The position numbers and the translations under genes are program-made. The notes beneath the pieces are model-generated. The model made no database searches. It was given only the letters and a program-made list of their open reading frames with translations, and was not told the DNA's origin. Below, one piece after another: positions 1 to 5,890 of a stretch of 5,894 nt of DNA (position 1 is its first letter; the number at the start of each line of letters is the position of its first letter). Source of the DNA: Desulfobacterales bacterium. GTDB lineage: Bacteria > Desulfobacterota > Desulfobacteria > Desulfobacterales > RPRI01. The stretch lies in NCBI GenBank assembly GCA_030689795.1, contig JAUYEO010000216.1:1-5894 (forward strand), written 5' to 3'.

Positions 1-22
1 TCCCACTTTCGTGGGAATGACA
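1..22. repeat. Edge of a small palindromic intergenic repeat
   Basis: A perfect 6-bp stem (TCCCAC at 1-6, GTGGGA at 11-16) closes a TTTC loop and is followed by ATGAC. This resembles the very common dispersed palindrome of the form 'attcccgcgaaagcgggaatgacg' found between genes in many bacteria. The copy is cut by the window edge, so its full length and its relation to an upstream gene cannot be seen. It could also be the stem of a terminator for a gene to the left, but no T-run follows directly; the T-rich stretch begins only around position 26. Confidence 0.45.
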
Positions 23-70
23 AATTCTTCTCTTTTTAGGACTTTTGCAATTGGCTCTGATGTTTTAAAA

Positions 71-97
71 TTAACAGTTTTGCATCATATCTGTTAA
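71..97. promoter_or_regulatory. Spaced dyad, candidate operator upstream of the crotonase gene
   Basis: TTAACAG (71-77) and CTGTTAA (91-97) form a perfect 7-bp inverted repeat separated by 13 bases. Half-site centres are 20 bp apart, close to two helical turns, which suits a dimeric repressor or activator. The right half overlaps the -35 position expected for the TATAAT at 114-119. The dyad is seen directly; its use as an operator is inferred and the regulator is unknown. Acyl-CoA genes are often controlled by TetR- or FadR-type regulators, but nothing here identifies one. Confidence 0.35.
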
Positions 98-119
98 CAC
101 AGGATAAAACCCGTATAAT
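91..119 (+). promoter_or_regulatory. Candidate sigma70 promoter for the crotonase gene
   Basis: A perfect TATAAT lies at 114-119, 43 bases before the ATG at 163, in an AT-rich region. With a 17-bp spacer the -35 hexamer would be CTGTTA (91-96), only three of six matches to TTGACA. A weak -35 overlapping the candidate operator half-site would fit a regulated promoter. Transcription would start near 126, giving a leader of about 37 nt with the GGAGG ribosome site at 152-156. Confidence 0.45.
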
Positions 120-162
120 TTAATTAATATCATAAAATTACTATTTGTCCCGGAGGTTAAAA

Positions 163-954
163 ATGAATTACAGCAACATTATTTTCAGGGTTGAAGAGGG
201 TATCGGTACGATTATATTTAACAGGCCGAAGGCGCTTAATGCATTGAACTCGGAATTGCTGGAGGAGTTTTCCTGCGCGCTTGATGAAATATCCGGCAAC
301 GATGATATCAGGGTTCTTATACTGACCGGTGCTGGTGAAAAATCATTTGTGGCAGGCGCCGATATAACCGAGCTGGCAAAGTTCAATTCACTCGAAGGTA
401 AAATATTTGCCAAAAAAGGGCAGAGCATAATAAGCAAACTCCAGGAATTGTCCATACCGGTCATAGCGGCGGTAAACGGATTTGCGCTTGGCGGCGGAAG
501 TGAAATCGCTCTTGCCTGTGATTTTATCTATGCGTCGGAAAAGGCCATGTTCGGACTCCCGGAGATAAATCTCGGTATAATACCCGGGTTCGGCGGAACC
601 CAGAGGCTTCCGAGACTCATAGGCATCAACAAGGCAAAAGAGATGATATTCACCGGCAGGATGATTACGGCATCCGAGGCTCTCGGCGCTGGAATGGTAA
701 ACAGGGTGGTTGCTCCGGAAGTCCTCATGGATGAAACTGTAAAGACCGCAAAAATCATGGCATCAAAAGGCAGGGTGTCGCTTCGTGCCGCAAAGCAGGC
801 CATCAACGGCGGTATCAATTCCGACCTTGCCACAGGCTGCAGGATCGAAGTTGATTCATTCGCCCTGTGCATGTCGAGCAAGGATGCGAAGGAAGGCACA
901 TCCGCGTTCCTGGAAAAGCGAAAGGCTGATTTTAAAGGCACACTGAAAGATTAA
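163..954 (+). CDS. Enoyl-CoA hydratase / crotonase family protein (likely 3-hydroxyacyl-CoA dehydratase)
   Basis: A complete 263-residue crotonase-fold protein, the usual length for a single-domain enoyl-CoA hydratase. By family it adds water reversibly to trans-2-enoyl-CoA (for example crotonyl-CoA) in the cytoplasm, in beta-oxidation or butyrate/aromatic-acid metabolism. The first oxyanion-hole segment is AGADI (residues 64-68) and the second is GGGSE (110-114). E114 and E134 (in GLPEINLG) match the two catalytic glutamates E144/E164 of rat mitochondrial hydratase, and the PGFGGTQRLPR stretch after them is typical. Both glutamates being present argues for a true hydratase rather than an isomerase or a decarboxylase. 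The C-terminus (EGTSAFLEKRKADFKG) is also classic. The start is ATG at 163 because GGAGG (152-156) sits 6 bases upstream; an in-frame TTG at 145 would place that site inside the gene. No other acyl-CoA gene is adjacent, so the chain-length preference and pathway are not decided. A short-chain Crt-like role is the best guess. Confidence 0.93.
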   Translation: MNYSNIIFRVEEGIGTIIFNRPKALNALNSELLEEFSCALDEISGNDDIRVLILTGAGEKSFVAGADITELAKFNSLEGKIFAKKGQSIISKLQELSIPVIAAVNGFALGGGSEIALACDFIYASEKAMFGLPEINLGIIPGFGGTQRLPRLIGINKAKEMIFTGRMITASEALGAGMVNRVVAPEVLMDETVKTAKIMASKGRVSLRAAKQAINGGINSDLATGCRIEVDSFALCMSSKDAKEGTSAFLEKRKADFKGTLKD

Positions 955-985
955 AATGATGTAATATCAAAATTCCGTTAAACGA

Positions 986-1012
986 TTGACACTTTCAGAT
1001 AAATTGGATAAT
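986..1012 (+). promoter_or_regulatory. Candidate promoter in the intergenic region
   Basis: A perfect TTGACA lies at 986-991. GATAAT at 1007-1012 matches five of six -10 bases, but the spacer is 15 bp, shorter than the preferred 17. With a 17-bp spacer the -10 would be TAATAA (1009-1014), a poorer match. The nearest downstream gene on this strand is the small membrane protein at 1360, more than 340 bases away with the inverted-repeat element in between. If real, this could be that gene's original promoter pushed away by an insertion, or a promoter for a transcript covering 1020-1330. Confidence 0.3.
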
Positions 1013-1057
1013 AAATAGAATATTGAAGACATTCTTTTTGCGAAGCCGTCACACCTG

Positions 1058-1098
1058 ATCAGATAAGCAAGGTCTGAGAGCTTTGCATAACATCTGAT
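1058..1098 (+). other. Imperfect hairpin upstream of the inverted-repeat element
   Basis: ATCAGAT (1058-1064) pairs with ATCTGAT (1092-1098), and inside it GCAA (1067-1070) can pair with TTGC (1083-1086), leaving a loop of about 12 bases and a small bulge. No T-run follows, so it is not a standard intrinsic terminator. It could be leader-RNA structure, a regulatory dyad, or an outer part of the adjacent element. I cannot assign a role. Confidence 0.3.
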
Positions 1099-1102
1099 TA
1101 AA

Positions 1103-1330
1103 GGGTTTGGCAGGGGTAATGGGCTTTGGCCTTTCGCAAGAAATTTTTAAGGAAACATATCAACGCCCCCTGATTGTCAACAAAGAGACACAGGCAGAGT
1201 CGAAACCATGGCTTCGTGGGCGTATATCCATTGGGGCTGCCCGGATTTCATGGGAGCGAATATGCTGCCGTTGGCGGAGTCTGAATCGCATTCTTGCGGA
1301 ATGCCAAAGCCCATTACCCCTGCCAAACCC
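1103..1330. mobile_element. MITE-like element with 40-bp terminal inverted repeats
   Basis: The arms at 1103-1142 and 1291-1330 are reverse complements at 38 of 40 positions, and the outer 28 bases are identical. The 148-base centre (1143-1290) holds no gene I can support. A short non-coding unit with long matching ends is what a non-autonomous transposon (MITE) or large foldback repeat looks like. The ends read GGGTTTGG and CCAAACCC. Homology stops sharply at both ends, and I see no clear target-site duplication in the flanks. Each arm also carries TTTGGC twice (1106-1111 and 1125-1130 in the left arm). Open frames cross the element on both strands but lack good ribosome sites. The element occupies most of the 405-base gap between the crotonase and the small membrane gene and ends 29 bases before that gene's ATG. 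The alternative is a structured RNA or a chromosomal foldback; copy number in the genome would decide. Confidence 0.55.
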
Positions 1331-1359
1331 GAATGGAAGATATTCAAAGCTCTCGGTCT

Positions 1360-1602
1360 ATGGATAAAGACAAAACAACCATTCAGCTTGTCTGGGGGAT
1401 AGCGCTTATTCTTGCAGGAATCGGCGTATTTTACAGGATACCCCAGGCCATGCTGCGTATAGAAAAAATCGGCCAGTTCTCTTCGGTAATGTTCTTCATC
1501 AGGTTTTGTTTTTATTTTATGGGTGTTCTGCTGATAGGCGGAGGAATTAAGAAGGTCTATAACAATTATGGTAAATCTGACGGCAAAGGGTCTGACAGTT
1601 GA
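1360..1602 (+). CDS. Small two-helix inner-membrane protein, unknown function
   Basis: An 80-residue protein that I do not recognise. It has a short charged N-terminus (MDKDK) and two hydrophobic stretches, about residues 8-25 (with WGIALILAGIGVFYRIP) and 43-61 (with FFIRFCFYFMGVLLIGGG). A basic KK follows and the tail is polar and glycine/serine-rich. The pattern predicts a helical hairpin in the inner membrane with both ends on the same side, probably the cytoplasm given the positive residues. It ends 42 bases before the ATPase start on the same strand, so the two may be co-transcribed, and a membrane partner for the motor is possible but unproven. The start is uncertain: ATG 1360 has no clear Shine-Dalgarno. 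In-frame ATGs at 1333 and 1294 also lack one, and 1294 lies within the inverted-repeat arm. I prefer 1360 because it gives a typical short polar N-terminus and keeps the gene free of the element. Confidence 0.65.
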   Translation: MDKDKTTIQLVWGIALILAGIGVFYRIPQAMLRIEKIGQFSSVMFFIRFCFYFMGVLLIGGGIKKVYNNYGKSDGKGSDS

Positions 1603-1631
1603 TTTTACCCGTCACGATAAAATATACAAAC

Positions 1632-1636
1632 GGCGG
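1632..1636 (+). promoter_or_regulatory. Ribosome binding site deciding the ATPase start
   Basis: GGCGG, one mismatch from GGAGG, lies 8 bases before the ATG at 1645. An in-frame TTG at 1639 would be only 2 bases away, too close to use this site, so ATG 1645 is the preferred start. A weak promoter-like pair (CTGACA 1592-1597, GATAAA 1616-1621, 18-bp spacer) also lies here and could give the ATPase separate expression, but I hold that loosely. Confidence 0.45.
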
Positions 1637-1644
1637 TATTGATT

Positions 1645-3954
1645 ATGCTTAATAATAATGAAAATTCCAATGCCAAAGATTCCAATGTACAGGACCTCAA
1701 GTCCGAGGTTGAGTACAGGACAAATCTCCAGAATATCTGCAACAAAATATATGCCGCTTCGAATCTGGACGAGATATTAGTCAATTTGAAAGATGAAATA
1801 ACATCTCTTTTCGAGGCGGAAAGAATAACCGTTTATGTCGTCGACGGAAAAACAAGGGAACTTGTTTCAAGATTCAAATCGGGAACCGAGGTTGCGGAAA
1901 TCCGGGTTCCCGTGTCTATAGGAAGCCTTTCGGGCTATTCGGCTTTCAGGCAGAAACTGATAAACATAAAAAATGTTTACGATGATAACGAGCTTTCTGC
2001 AATCGATAAGGATTTGCGTTTCGATAAGCGCTGGGATAAGAAAACCGGGTTTGTAACAAAACAGGTTCTTGCTTTCCCCATAATATTTAAAAAATATCTG
2101 CTTGGTGTAATTCAGCTTATAAATCGGAAAGGCGGTTCTTCATTCATGTCGATAGACGAGCAGGCCGTGGAAGAGCTTGCCAAGATTCTCGGGATCGCGC
2201 TTTATAATCAAAAACGAATGGCGAAATCGCGATCTACCAAGTTCGATTATCTCCTTGAAAATCACATTCTTACCCAGAAAGAGCTTGAAAAGGCGATTGC
2301 CGACGCAAGGCAGAGAAAAGAATTGATTGAGAGTGTTCTCATAACGGAATTGAAAATCCCGAAGAAGGAAGTTGGAAAATCCCTGAGCGAATTTTATAAG
2401 GTTCCGTATGCCGAATACATCCCGACCTTTCCTATTCCCGGCGATCTTTTGACCGGCATGAAAATACCCTTCATGCGTAATAACCTGTGGGTTCCTTTGC
2501 GCAGGGAAGGGGATAATAATGTCATGGTGGCAATCGACAACCCCCAGGACATCCAGAAAATAGATGAAATAAGGGCTCTTTTCCCGGGGAAAAGCCTGTT
2601 GTTTTCCGTCGCAATGAAGCAGGATATCCTCGATTTTATCAAGCTGTTCACCCAGGACGAGAAGGAGCAGGCCAATATAGACGACATCCTGTCGAAACTC
2701 CAGGATGAAAACCAGGAAATCGATGAAGCAGAAGGCGGTGTCGGAGAGGAGGACAGCGCGGTTGTCCAGCTCGTTAATAAAATCATTCTTGACGCCTACG
2801 CAAGAAAGGCGTCGGACATACATATCGAGCCGTATCCTGGAAAAGAGAACACTCATGTCAGGATAAGGATAGACGGCAACTGCACCCTTTACCAGACAAT
2901 CCCTTTCAGTTATAGAAACGCGATCGTGTCACGTATTAAAATCATGTCCGACCTCGATATAGCCGAACGGCGCAAACCCCAGGACGGAAAGATCAAGTTC
3001 AAGAAATACGGGGGAAAGGATATCGAGCTTCGCGTTGCAACGGTTCCTACCCAGGGCGGGATGGAAGACATAGTAATGCGTATCCTTGCCGCAGGCGAAC
3101 CGCTTCCACTTGATAAGATGGGTTTTTCAGAGAAGAACTATGAGAATTTTGTCGGCGCCATATCAAAGCCTTACGGAATAGCTTTTGTATGTGGCCCTAC
3201 CGGTTCGGGAAAGACAACAACCCTCCACTCCGCGCTCGGCTTTATCAACAAGCCTGAAACCAAAATCTGGACTGCTGAAGATCCTGTTGAGATAACACAG
3301 AAAGGATTAAGGCAGGTTCAGGTAAAACCTAAGATAGGATTTGATTTTGCCGCGGCCATGAGGGCTTTTTTACGCGCCGACCCTGATGTTATCATGGTAG
3401 GTGAAATGCGTGATAAGGAGACCACTCATATCGGCATTGAAGCTTCCCTCACAGGACATCTCGTTTTTTCCACGCTCCATACGAACAGCGCGCCCGAGAG
3501 CATAACACGGCTTCTTGACATGGGCATGGACCCTTTCAATTTCGCGGATGCAATTTTGTGCATCCTTGCCCAGCGCCTTGTGAGGACGCTCTGCAAAGAT
3601 TGCAAGCAGCCATACCATCCTGCACAGCAGGATTACGATGAGCTCGTGAGGGAGTACGGAAACGAGTATTTTGAGAAGAGCCTGAACATTCCGTATAATG
3701 ATGACCTTATGTTTTATAAACCAGGCGGATGTGATGCGTGTAACAATACCGGCTACAGGGGACGTATGGGCATCCATGAGCTTCTGATGGGCACCGACGA
3801 CATGAAGAGGCTGATCCAGAGCAATGCTAAAATGGAAGATCTGCGCAATCAGGCCATAAAGGACGGCATGACCACCCTTAAGCAGGATGGCATAGAAAAG
3901 GTATTTAAGGGAAACACCGACTTCATACAGGTAAGGAAAGTCTGTATAAAGTAA
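1645..3954 (+). CDS. GAF-domain PilB/GspE-family type IV pilus / type II secretion assembly ATPase
   Basis: A 769-residue cytoplasmic hexameric motor ATPase; family members power pilus polymerisation (PilB) or type II secretion (GspE) through an inner-membrane platform protein. Residues about 38-187 form a GAF sensor domain, uncommon in this family. It ends in GVIQLINRKG...FMSIDE, which fits the N[K/R]-F-x3-DE signature (N160, R161, F167, D171, E172). Residues about 200-320 resemble the T2SSE_N/MshEN region but lack its RLG motifs. An acidic linker (about 340-370) leads to the ATPase core: SDIHIEP in N2, Walker A GPTGSGKT (517-524, K523), Asp box AEDPVE (544-549), Walker B RADPDVIMVGEMRD (577-590, E587) and His box TGHLVFSTLHTN (603-614). 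The zinc-type pairs C650/C653 and C696/C699, which PilT lacks, mark it as PilB/GspE. All catalytic motifs are intact, so it should be active. No pilin, PilC or PilT gene is nearby; pilus versus secretion cannot be settled from this window. Confidence 0.93.
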   Translation: MLNNNENSNAKDSNVQDLKSEVEYRTNLQNICNKIYAASNLDEILVNLKDEITSLFEAERITVYVVDGKTRELVSRFKSGTEVAEIRVPVSIGSLSGYSAFRQKLINIKNVYDDNELSAIDKDLRFDKRWDKKTGFVTKQVLAFPIIFKKYLLGVIQLINRKGGSSFMSIDEQAVEELAKILGIALYNQKRMAKSRSTKFDYLLENHILTQKELEKAIADARQRKELIESVLITELKIPKKEVGKSLSEFYKVPYAEYIPTFPIPGDLLTGMKIPFMRNNLWVPLRREGDNNVMVAIDNPQDIQKIDEIRALFPGKSLLFSVAMKQDILDFIKLFTQDEKEQANIDDILSKLQDENQEIDEAEGGVGEEDSAVVQLVNKIILDAYARKASDIHIEPYPGKENTHVRIRIDGNCTLYQTIPFSYRNAIVSRIKIMSDLDIAERRKPQDGKIKFKKYGGKDIELRVATVPTQGGMEDIVMRILAAGEPLPLDKMGFSEKNYENFVGAISKPYGIAFVCGPTGSGKTTTLHSALGFINKPETKIWTAEDPVEITQKGLRQVQVKPKIGFDFAAAMRAFLRADPDVIMVGEMRDKETTHIGIEASLTGHLVFSTLHTNSAPESITRLLDMGMDPFNFADAILCILAQRLVRTLCKDCKQPYHPAQQDYDELVREYGNEYFEKSLNIPYNDDLMFYKPGGCDACNNTGYRGRMGIHELLMGTDDMKRLIQSNAKMEDLRNQAIKDGMTTLKQDGIEKVFKGNTDFIQVRKVCIK

Positions 3955-3989
3955 GGATTCAAGAGGTCGAGGGTTCAAGGGTTCGAGGA
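3955..3989. repeat. Degenerate GGTTCA/GGTTCGA short-repeat tract between convergent genes
   Basis: The 49-base gap between two converging stop codons is mostly a tract of near-repeats: GGATTCA, AGGTCGA, GGGTTCA, GGGTTCGA, in a G/A/T-rich pattern. I associate such 'gggttcaagggttcgag' tracts with intergenic spaces in Desulfobacterota and other genomes, though I cannot confirm copies here. I see no stem plus T-run, so no intrinsic terminator is evident for either gene. Confidence 0.45.
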
Positions 3990-4003
3990 GTTAAAACCGC
4001 AAA

Positions 4004-5839
4004 TTACGATCCGGTTTCCGATTTAAGAAATTTATCAAGCTGATTCAGATAATAGGATTTATCAGGTCCAGCCAGAAGAAGAGCCTTTTTCACTGCATCA
4101 ACCGCTTCTTTGTAACGCCCAGCCGCATAATAACTTTCCGCCAGCGTATCAAGTATCTGTGGCGTTTCTTCTATTTTTACGGCTTTTTCCGCAAGCACAA
4201 CAGCCAGTTCCGGATTTCTGATTGTTTTATCCTCGCATGTTGCATATAACCATGCCAGGTTATTCAAAACATTCGGATTTTTCGTAGAAAGAGAGAGTGA
4301 TTTCTCGTAAGCGCTTTTTGCCTTATCGTAATATTTCAGGCTGTAATAAAGGTCTCCTATCATTGCCGGAAGTTCAGGATCTCCGGGATTATCTTCAATT
4401 TCGCCAAGGATAATCTTTTCAGCAAAAAAGTTATTCAGCTTTTTGCCTTTTTCTCCGAAGTTAAGGCTGTATCCCAGGGCTCCCGTTAATATCAATCCGG
4501 CAAGATATATCGCTATGCTTCTCTTTATTTTGCTGTCGTGTCGCTTTATCAGGCTCCTGTCCGCATCGCATTTATTCAGAAAATCCATTCTTTCTCTGAT
4601 GCTGAAATGATGCCAGTTGGGTTTGTCGGCAGTACCACCGCCTGCATCGGAAATTTTTTCAAATGTTGATATCAGAGGCCCGGCGTTTTCAAAGAACGAA
4701 TACACGTAAGTATCCGCCTGACGCTCGAAATTCCGCATGAAATAACCGAAAATAAACCGAAAATAGACGAGAAATATTGCGGTTATTGCTATGCCGTAGA
4801 AAATCGATATGAGAGTCGTCTGCCTGATGCCGGAATCGATAAGGAAACGATAGAATGGTTCGGCATAAATTACAGAGAATATGACGAGATCGAAGGTGGA
4901 TACGGCAAGAAGCATGTATCCTAAAAAAAAGAGAAGGTAGAATACAAGATGATTTCTTTTAATATGACCGGCTTCGTGGGCAATGACCGCTTCCACCTCT
5001 TCGGGCTCGAGGAGGCTTAAAAGGGATTTTGTGACAAGAATATAGCGGAATCTTTTTATAAGGCCCATTACTCCCGCAGTGATCATCCTGCTTCCGAATA
5101 TCGGCCAGTAAAGAATATCCGCAAACCCGACGCCGGCCTTTTTACAGATCGCCTCTATGCCGGATCTCTCCTTTCCTTCCTCAACGGGTCTGCATCTCCA
5201 CAGTTTTTGAATCATGACAGGGCCGAAAACGGCGATAATGATGAGGAAAGAGACAAAAAAGACCAGCTCTCCCCCGGTTGTTGCGAGAAAATGCCTTGGC
5301 CCGTCATAAGGCAGGATGTTGATAATATCGGCTATAACGGAAAGGAGCAGCCAGGGCATGACGACAGGTACGCAAAAAGAGATATTGGATATTATGTAGG
5401 AGCGCCTTGATGAATAATCGGAGATGTAAAGCTTCCTGTAAGCGCTATAGGCGCAGCCCCATATGACAGACAGATATAATATGAAGAGGCACAGGAAGAG
5501 AAGCGCGTCAAAAGCCGGCATGGATTTGAGAAGAGTTATTTTCCGGGTATGGGAAGGGAGGTTTAATCCGTAGATGTCGACGGCAAAAAGAAGTATCGCA
5601 ATGATTGAACCTGTGTTTATCAGGGAATCGAACCTGTGGCTGAAAGAACGATGAAGTTCGTTTATAATTTGTTTTTCGAGTCTTTTGAAACGTATATAAG
5701 AAAAGCAGAAAAAAATAACCGCAAGGCCTATGAACATCAATAGAGTTTCAGGTAAAGAGGAATCCTCTGTTGCGCCTGAATAGTTATATGTGGAATAGAT
5801 AAGTATTATTATTATGAAATATATGAAATTGTTAAACAT
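4004..5839 (-). CDS. Multi-pass M48 (Ste24/HtpX-like) zinc metalloprotease with C-terminal TPR repeats
   Basis: A complete 611-residue membrane protein. The zinc-protease signature HEAGH lies at 288-292 (H288 and H292 ligands, E289 catalytic), and the third ligand is E372 in FERQAD, with D376 completing the M48 ExxxD pattern. HHFSIRERM (410-418) matches the family's H-x-S-x3-R element. Hydrophobic helices are likely near residues 4-20, 32-48, 75-93, 110-130, 152-177, 190-210, 296-325 (one or two), 343-366 and 441-459, giving a Ste24-like multi-helix body. After the last helix come about three TPR units (487-520, 523-556, 560-590; the last contains LAESYYAAGRYKEAVDAVKKAL). M48 membrane proteases cleave damaged or specific membrane proteins; TPRs usually bind partners or substrates, as in periplasmic BepA, but BepA lacks this membrane body. 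The gene converges on the ATPase gene with a 49-base gap and is probably unrelated to it. ATG 5839 has only a weak GGAC 5 bases upstream. The substrate is unknown. Confidence 0.9.
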   Translation of the reverse strand: MFNNFIYFIIIILIYSTYNYSGATEDSSLPETLLMFIGLAVIFFCFSYIRFKRLEKQIINELHRSFSHRFDSLINTGSIIAILLFAVDIYGLNLPSHTRKITLLKSMPAFDALLFLCLFILYLSVIWGCAYSAYRKLYISDYSSRRSYIISNISFCVPVVMPWLLLSVIADIINILPYDGPRHFLATTGGELVFFVSFLIIIAVFGPVMIQKLWRCRPVEEGKERSGIEAICKKAGVGFADILYWPIFGSRMITAGVMGLIKRFRYILVTKSLLSLLEPEEVEAVIAHEAGHIKRNHLVFYLLFFLGYMLLAVSTFDLVIFSVIYAEPFYRFLIDSGIRQTTLISIFYGIAITAIFLVYFRFIFGYFMRNFERQADTYVYSFFENAGPLISTFEKISDAGGGTADKPNWHHFSIRERMDFLNKCDADRSLIKRHDSKIKRSIAIYLAGLILTGALGYSLNFGEKGKKLNNFFAEKIILGEIEDNPGDPELPAMIGDLYYSLKYYDKAKSAYEKSLSLSTKNPNVLNNLAWLYATCEDKTIRNPELAVVLAEKAVKIEETPQILDTLAESYYAAGRYKEAVDAVKKALLLAGPDKSYYLNQLDKFLKSETGS

Positions 5840-5849
5840 TAATTGTCCA

Positions 5850-5868
5850 GCAAAAAGTCAGTTTTTGC
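5850..5868. promoter_or_regulatory. Perfect hairpin just upstream of the M48 protease start
   Basis: GCAAAAA (5850-5856) and TTTTTGC (5862-5868) form a perfect 7-bp stem with a 5-base loop. It lies 10 bases before the protease ATG, next to the weak GGAC ribosome-site candidate (5845-5848). In the protease mRNA it could affect ribosome access. Equally, it may just mark the border of the neighbouring repeat. The stem is A/T-rich and probably weak. Confidence 0.35.
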
Positions 5869-5890
5869 CACGAAGACACAAAGGCACGAA
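5868..5890. repeat. Dispersed-repeat-like motif 'ccacgaagacacaaaggcacgaa'
   Basis: The segment is built from the near-repeating parts CACGAAG, ACACAAAGG and CACGAA. I recognise this style of motif as frequent between genes in many bacterial genomes, notably Desulfobacterota and Planctomycetes. That is from memory and not checked. It lies in the leader of the M48 gene and may continue past the window edge. Confidence 0.45.

Noticed and set aside
145..162. TTG start extending the crotonase by six residues
   Set aside because: The added codons include the GGAGG ribosome site of the ATG at 163, and the extra residues match nothing in the family.
1177..1314. 45-residue minus-strand open frame in the element (starts MGFGIPQE)
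   Set aside because: It is the most protein-like frame in the element, with a weak AGGGG 3 bases before the ATG, but it starts within the repeat arm and matches nothing I know. It is worth rechecking only if the element proves multicopy with this frame conserved.
1107..1367. 86-codon plus-strand open frame across the inverted-repeat element
   Set aside because: It starts at a TTG inside the left arm without a ribosome site, runs through both arms, and has an arginine/tryptophan-rich composition with no recognisable domain. It is best explained as chance reading of the element.
1208..1402. 64-codon plus-strand open frame in the element
   Set aside because: It overlaps the small membrane gene out of frame, has no ribosome site, and half of it is inverted-repeat arm.
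2140..2856. 238-codon minus-strand open frame opposite the ATPase
   Set aside because: It is a shadow of the real gene: no domain and no ribosome site, while the opposite strand encodes clear GAF and ATPase segments.
3193..3954. ATPase as PilT (retraction motor), suggested by GEMRD in Walker B
   Set aside because: The two CxxC pairs and the long N-terminal region are PilB/GspE features; PilT is about half this length and lacks the cysteine motif.
3370..3978. 202-codon minus-strand open frame opposite the ATPase C-terminus
   Set aside because: It lies antisense to the His box and cysteine motifs of a clear gene and has no recognisable features.
5207..5410. 67-codon plus-strand open frame inside the protease gene
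   Set aside because: It is low-complexity charged sequence antisense to a membrane segment of the M48 protein.
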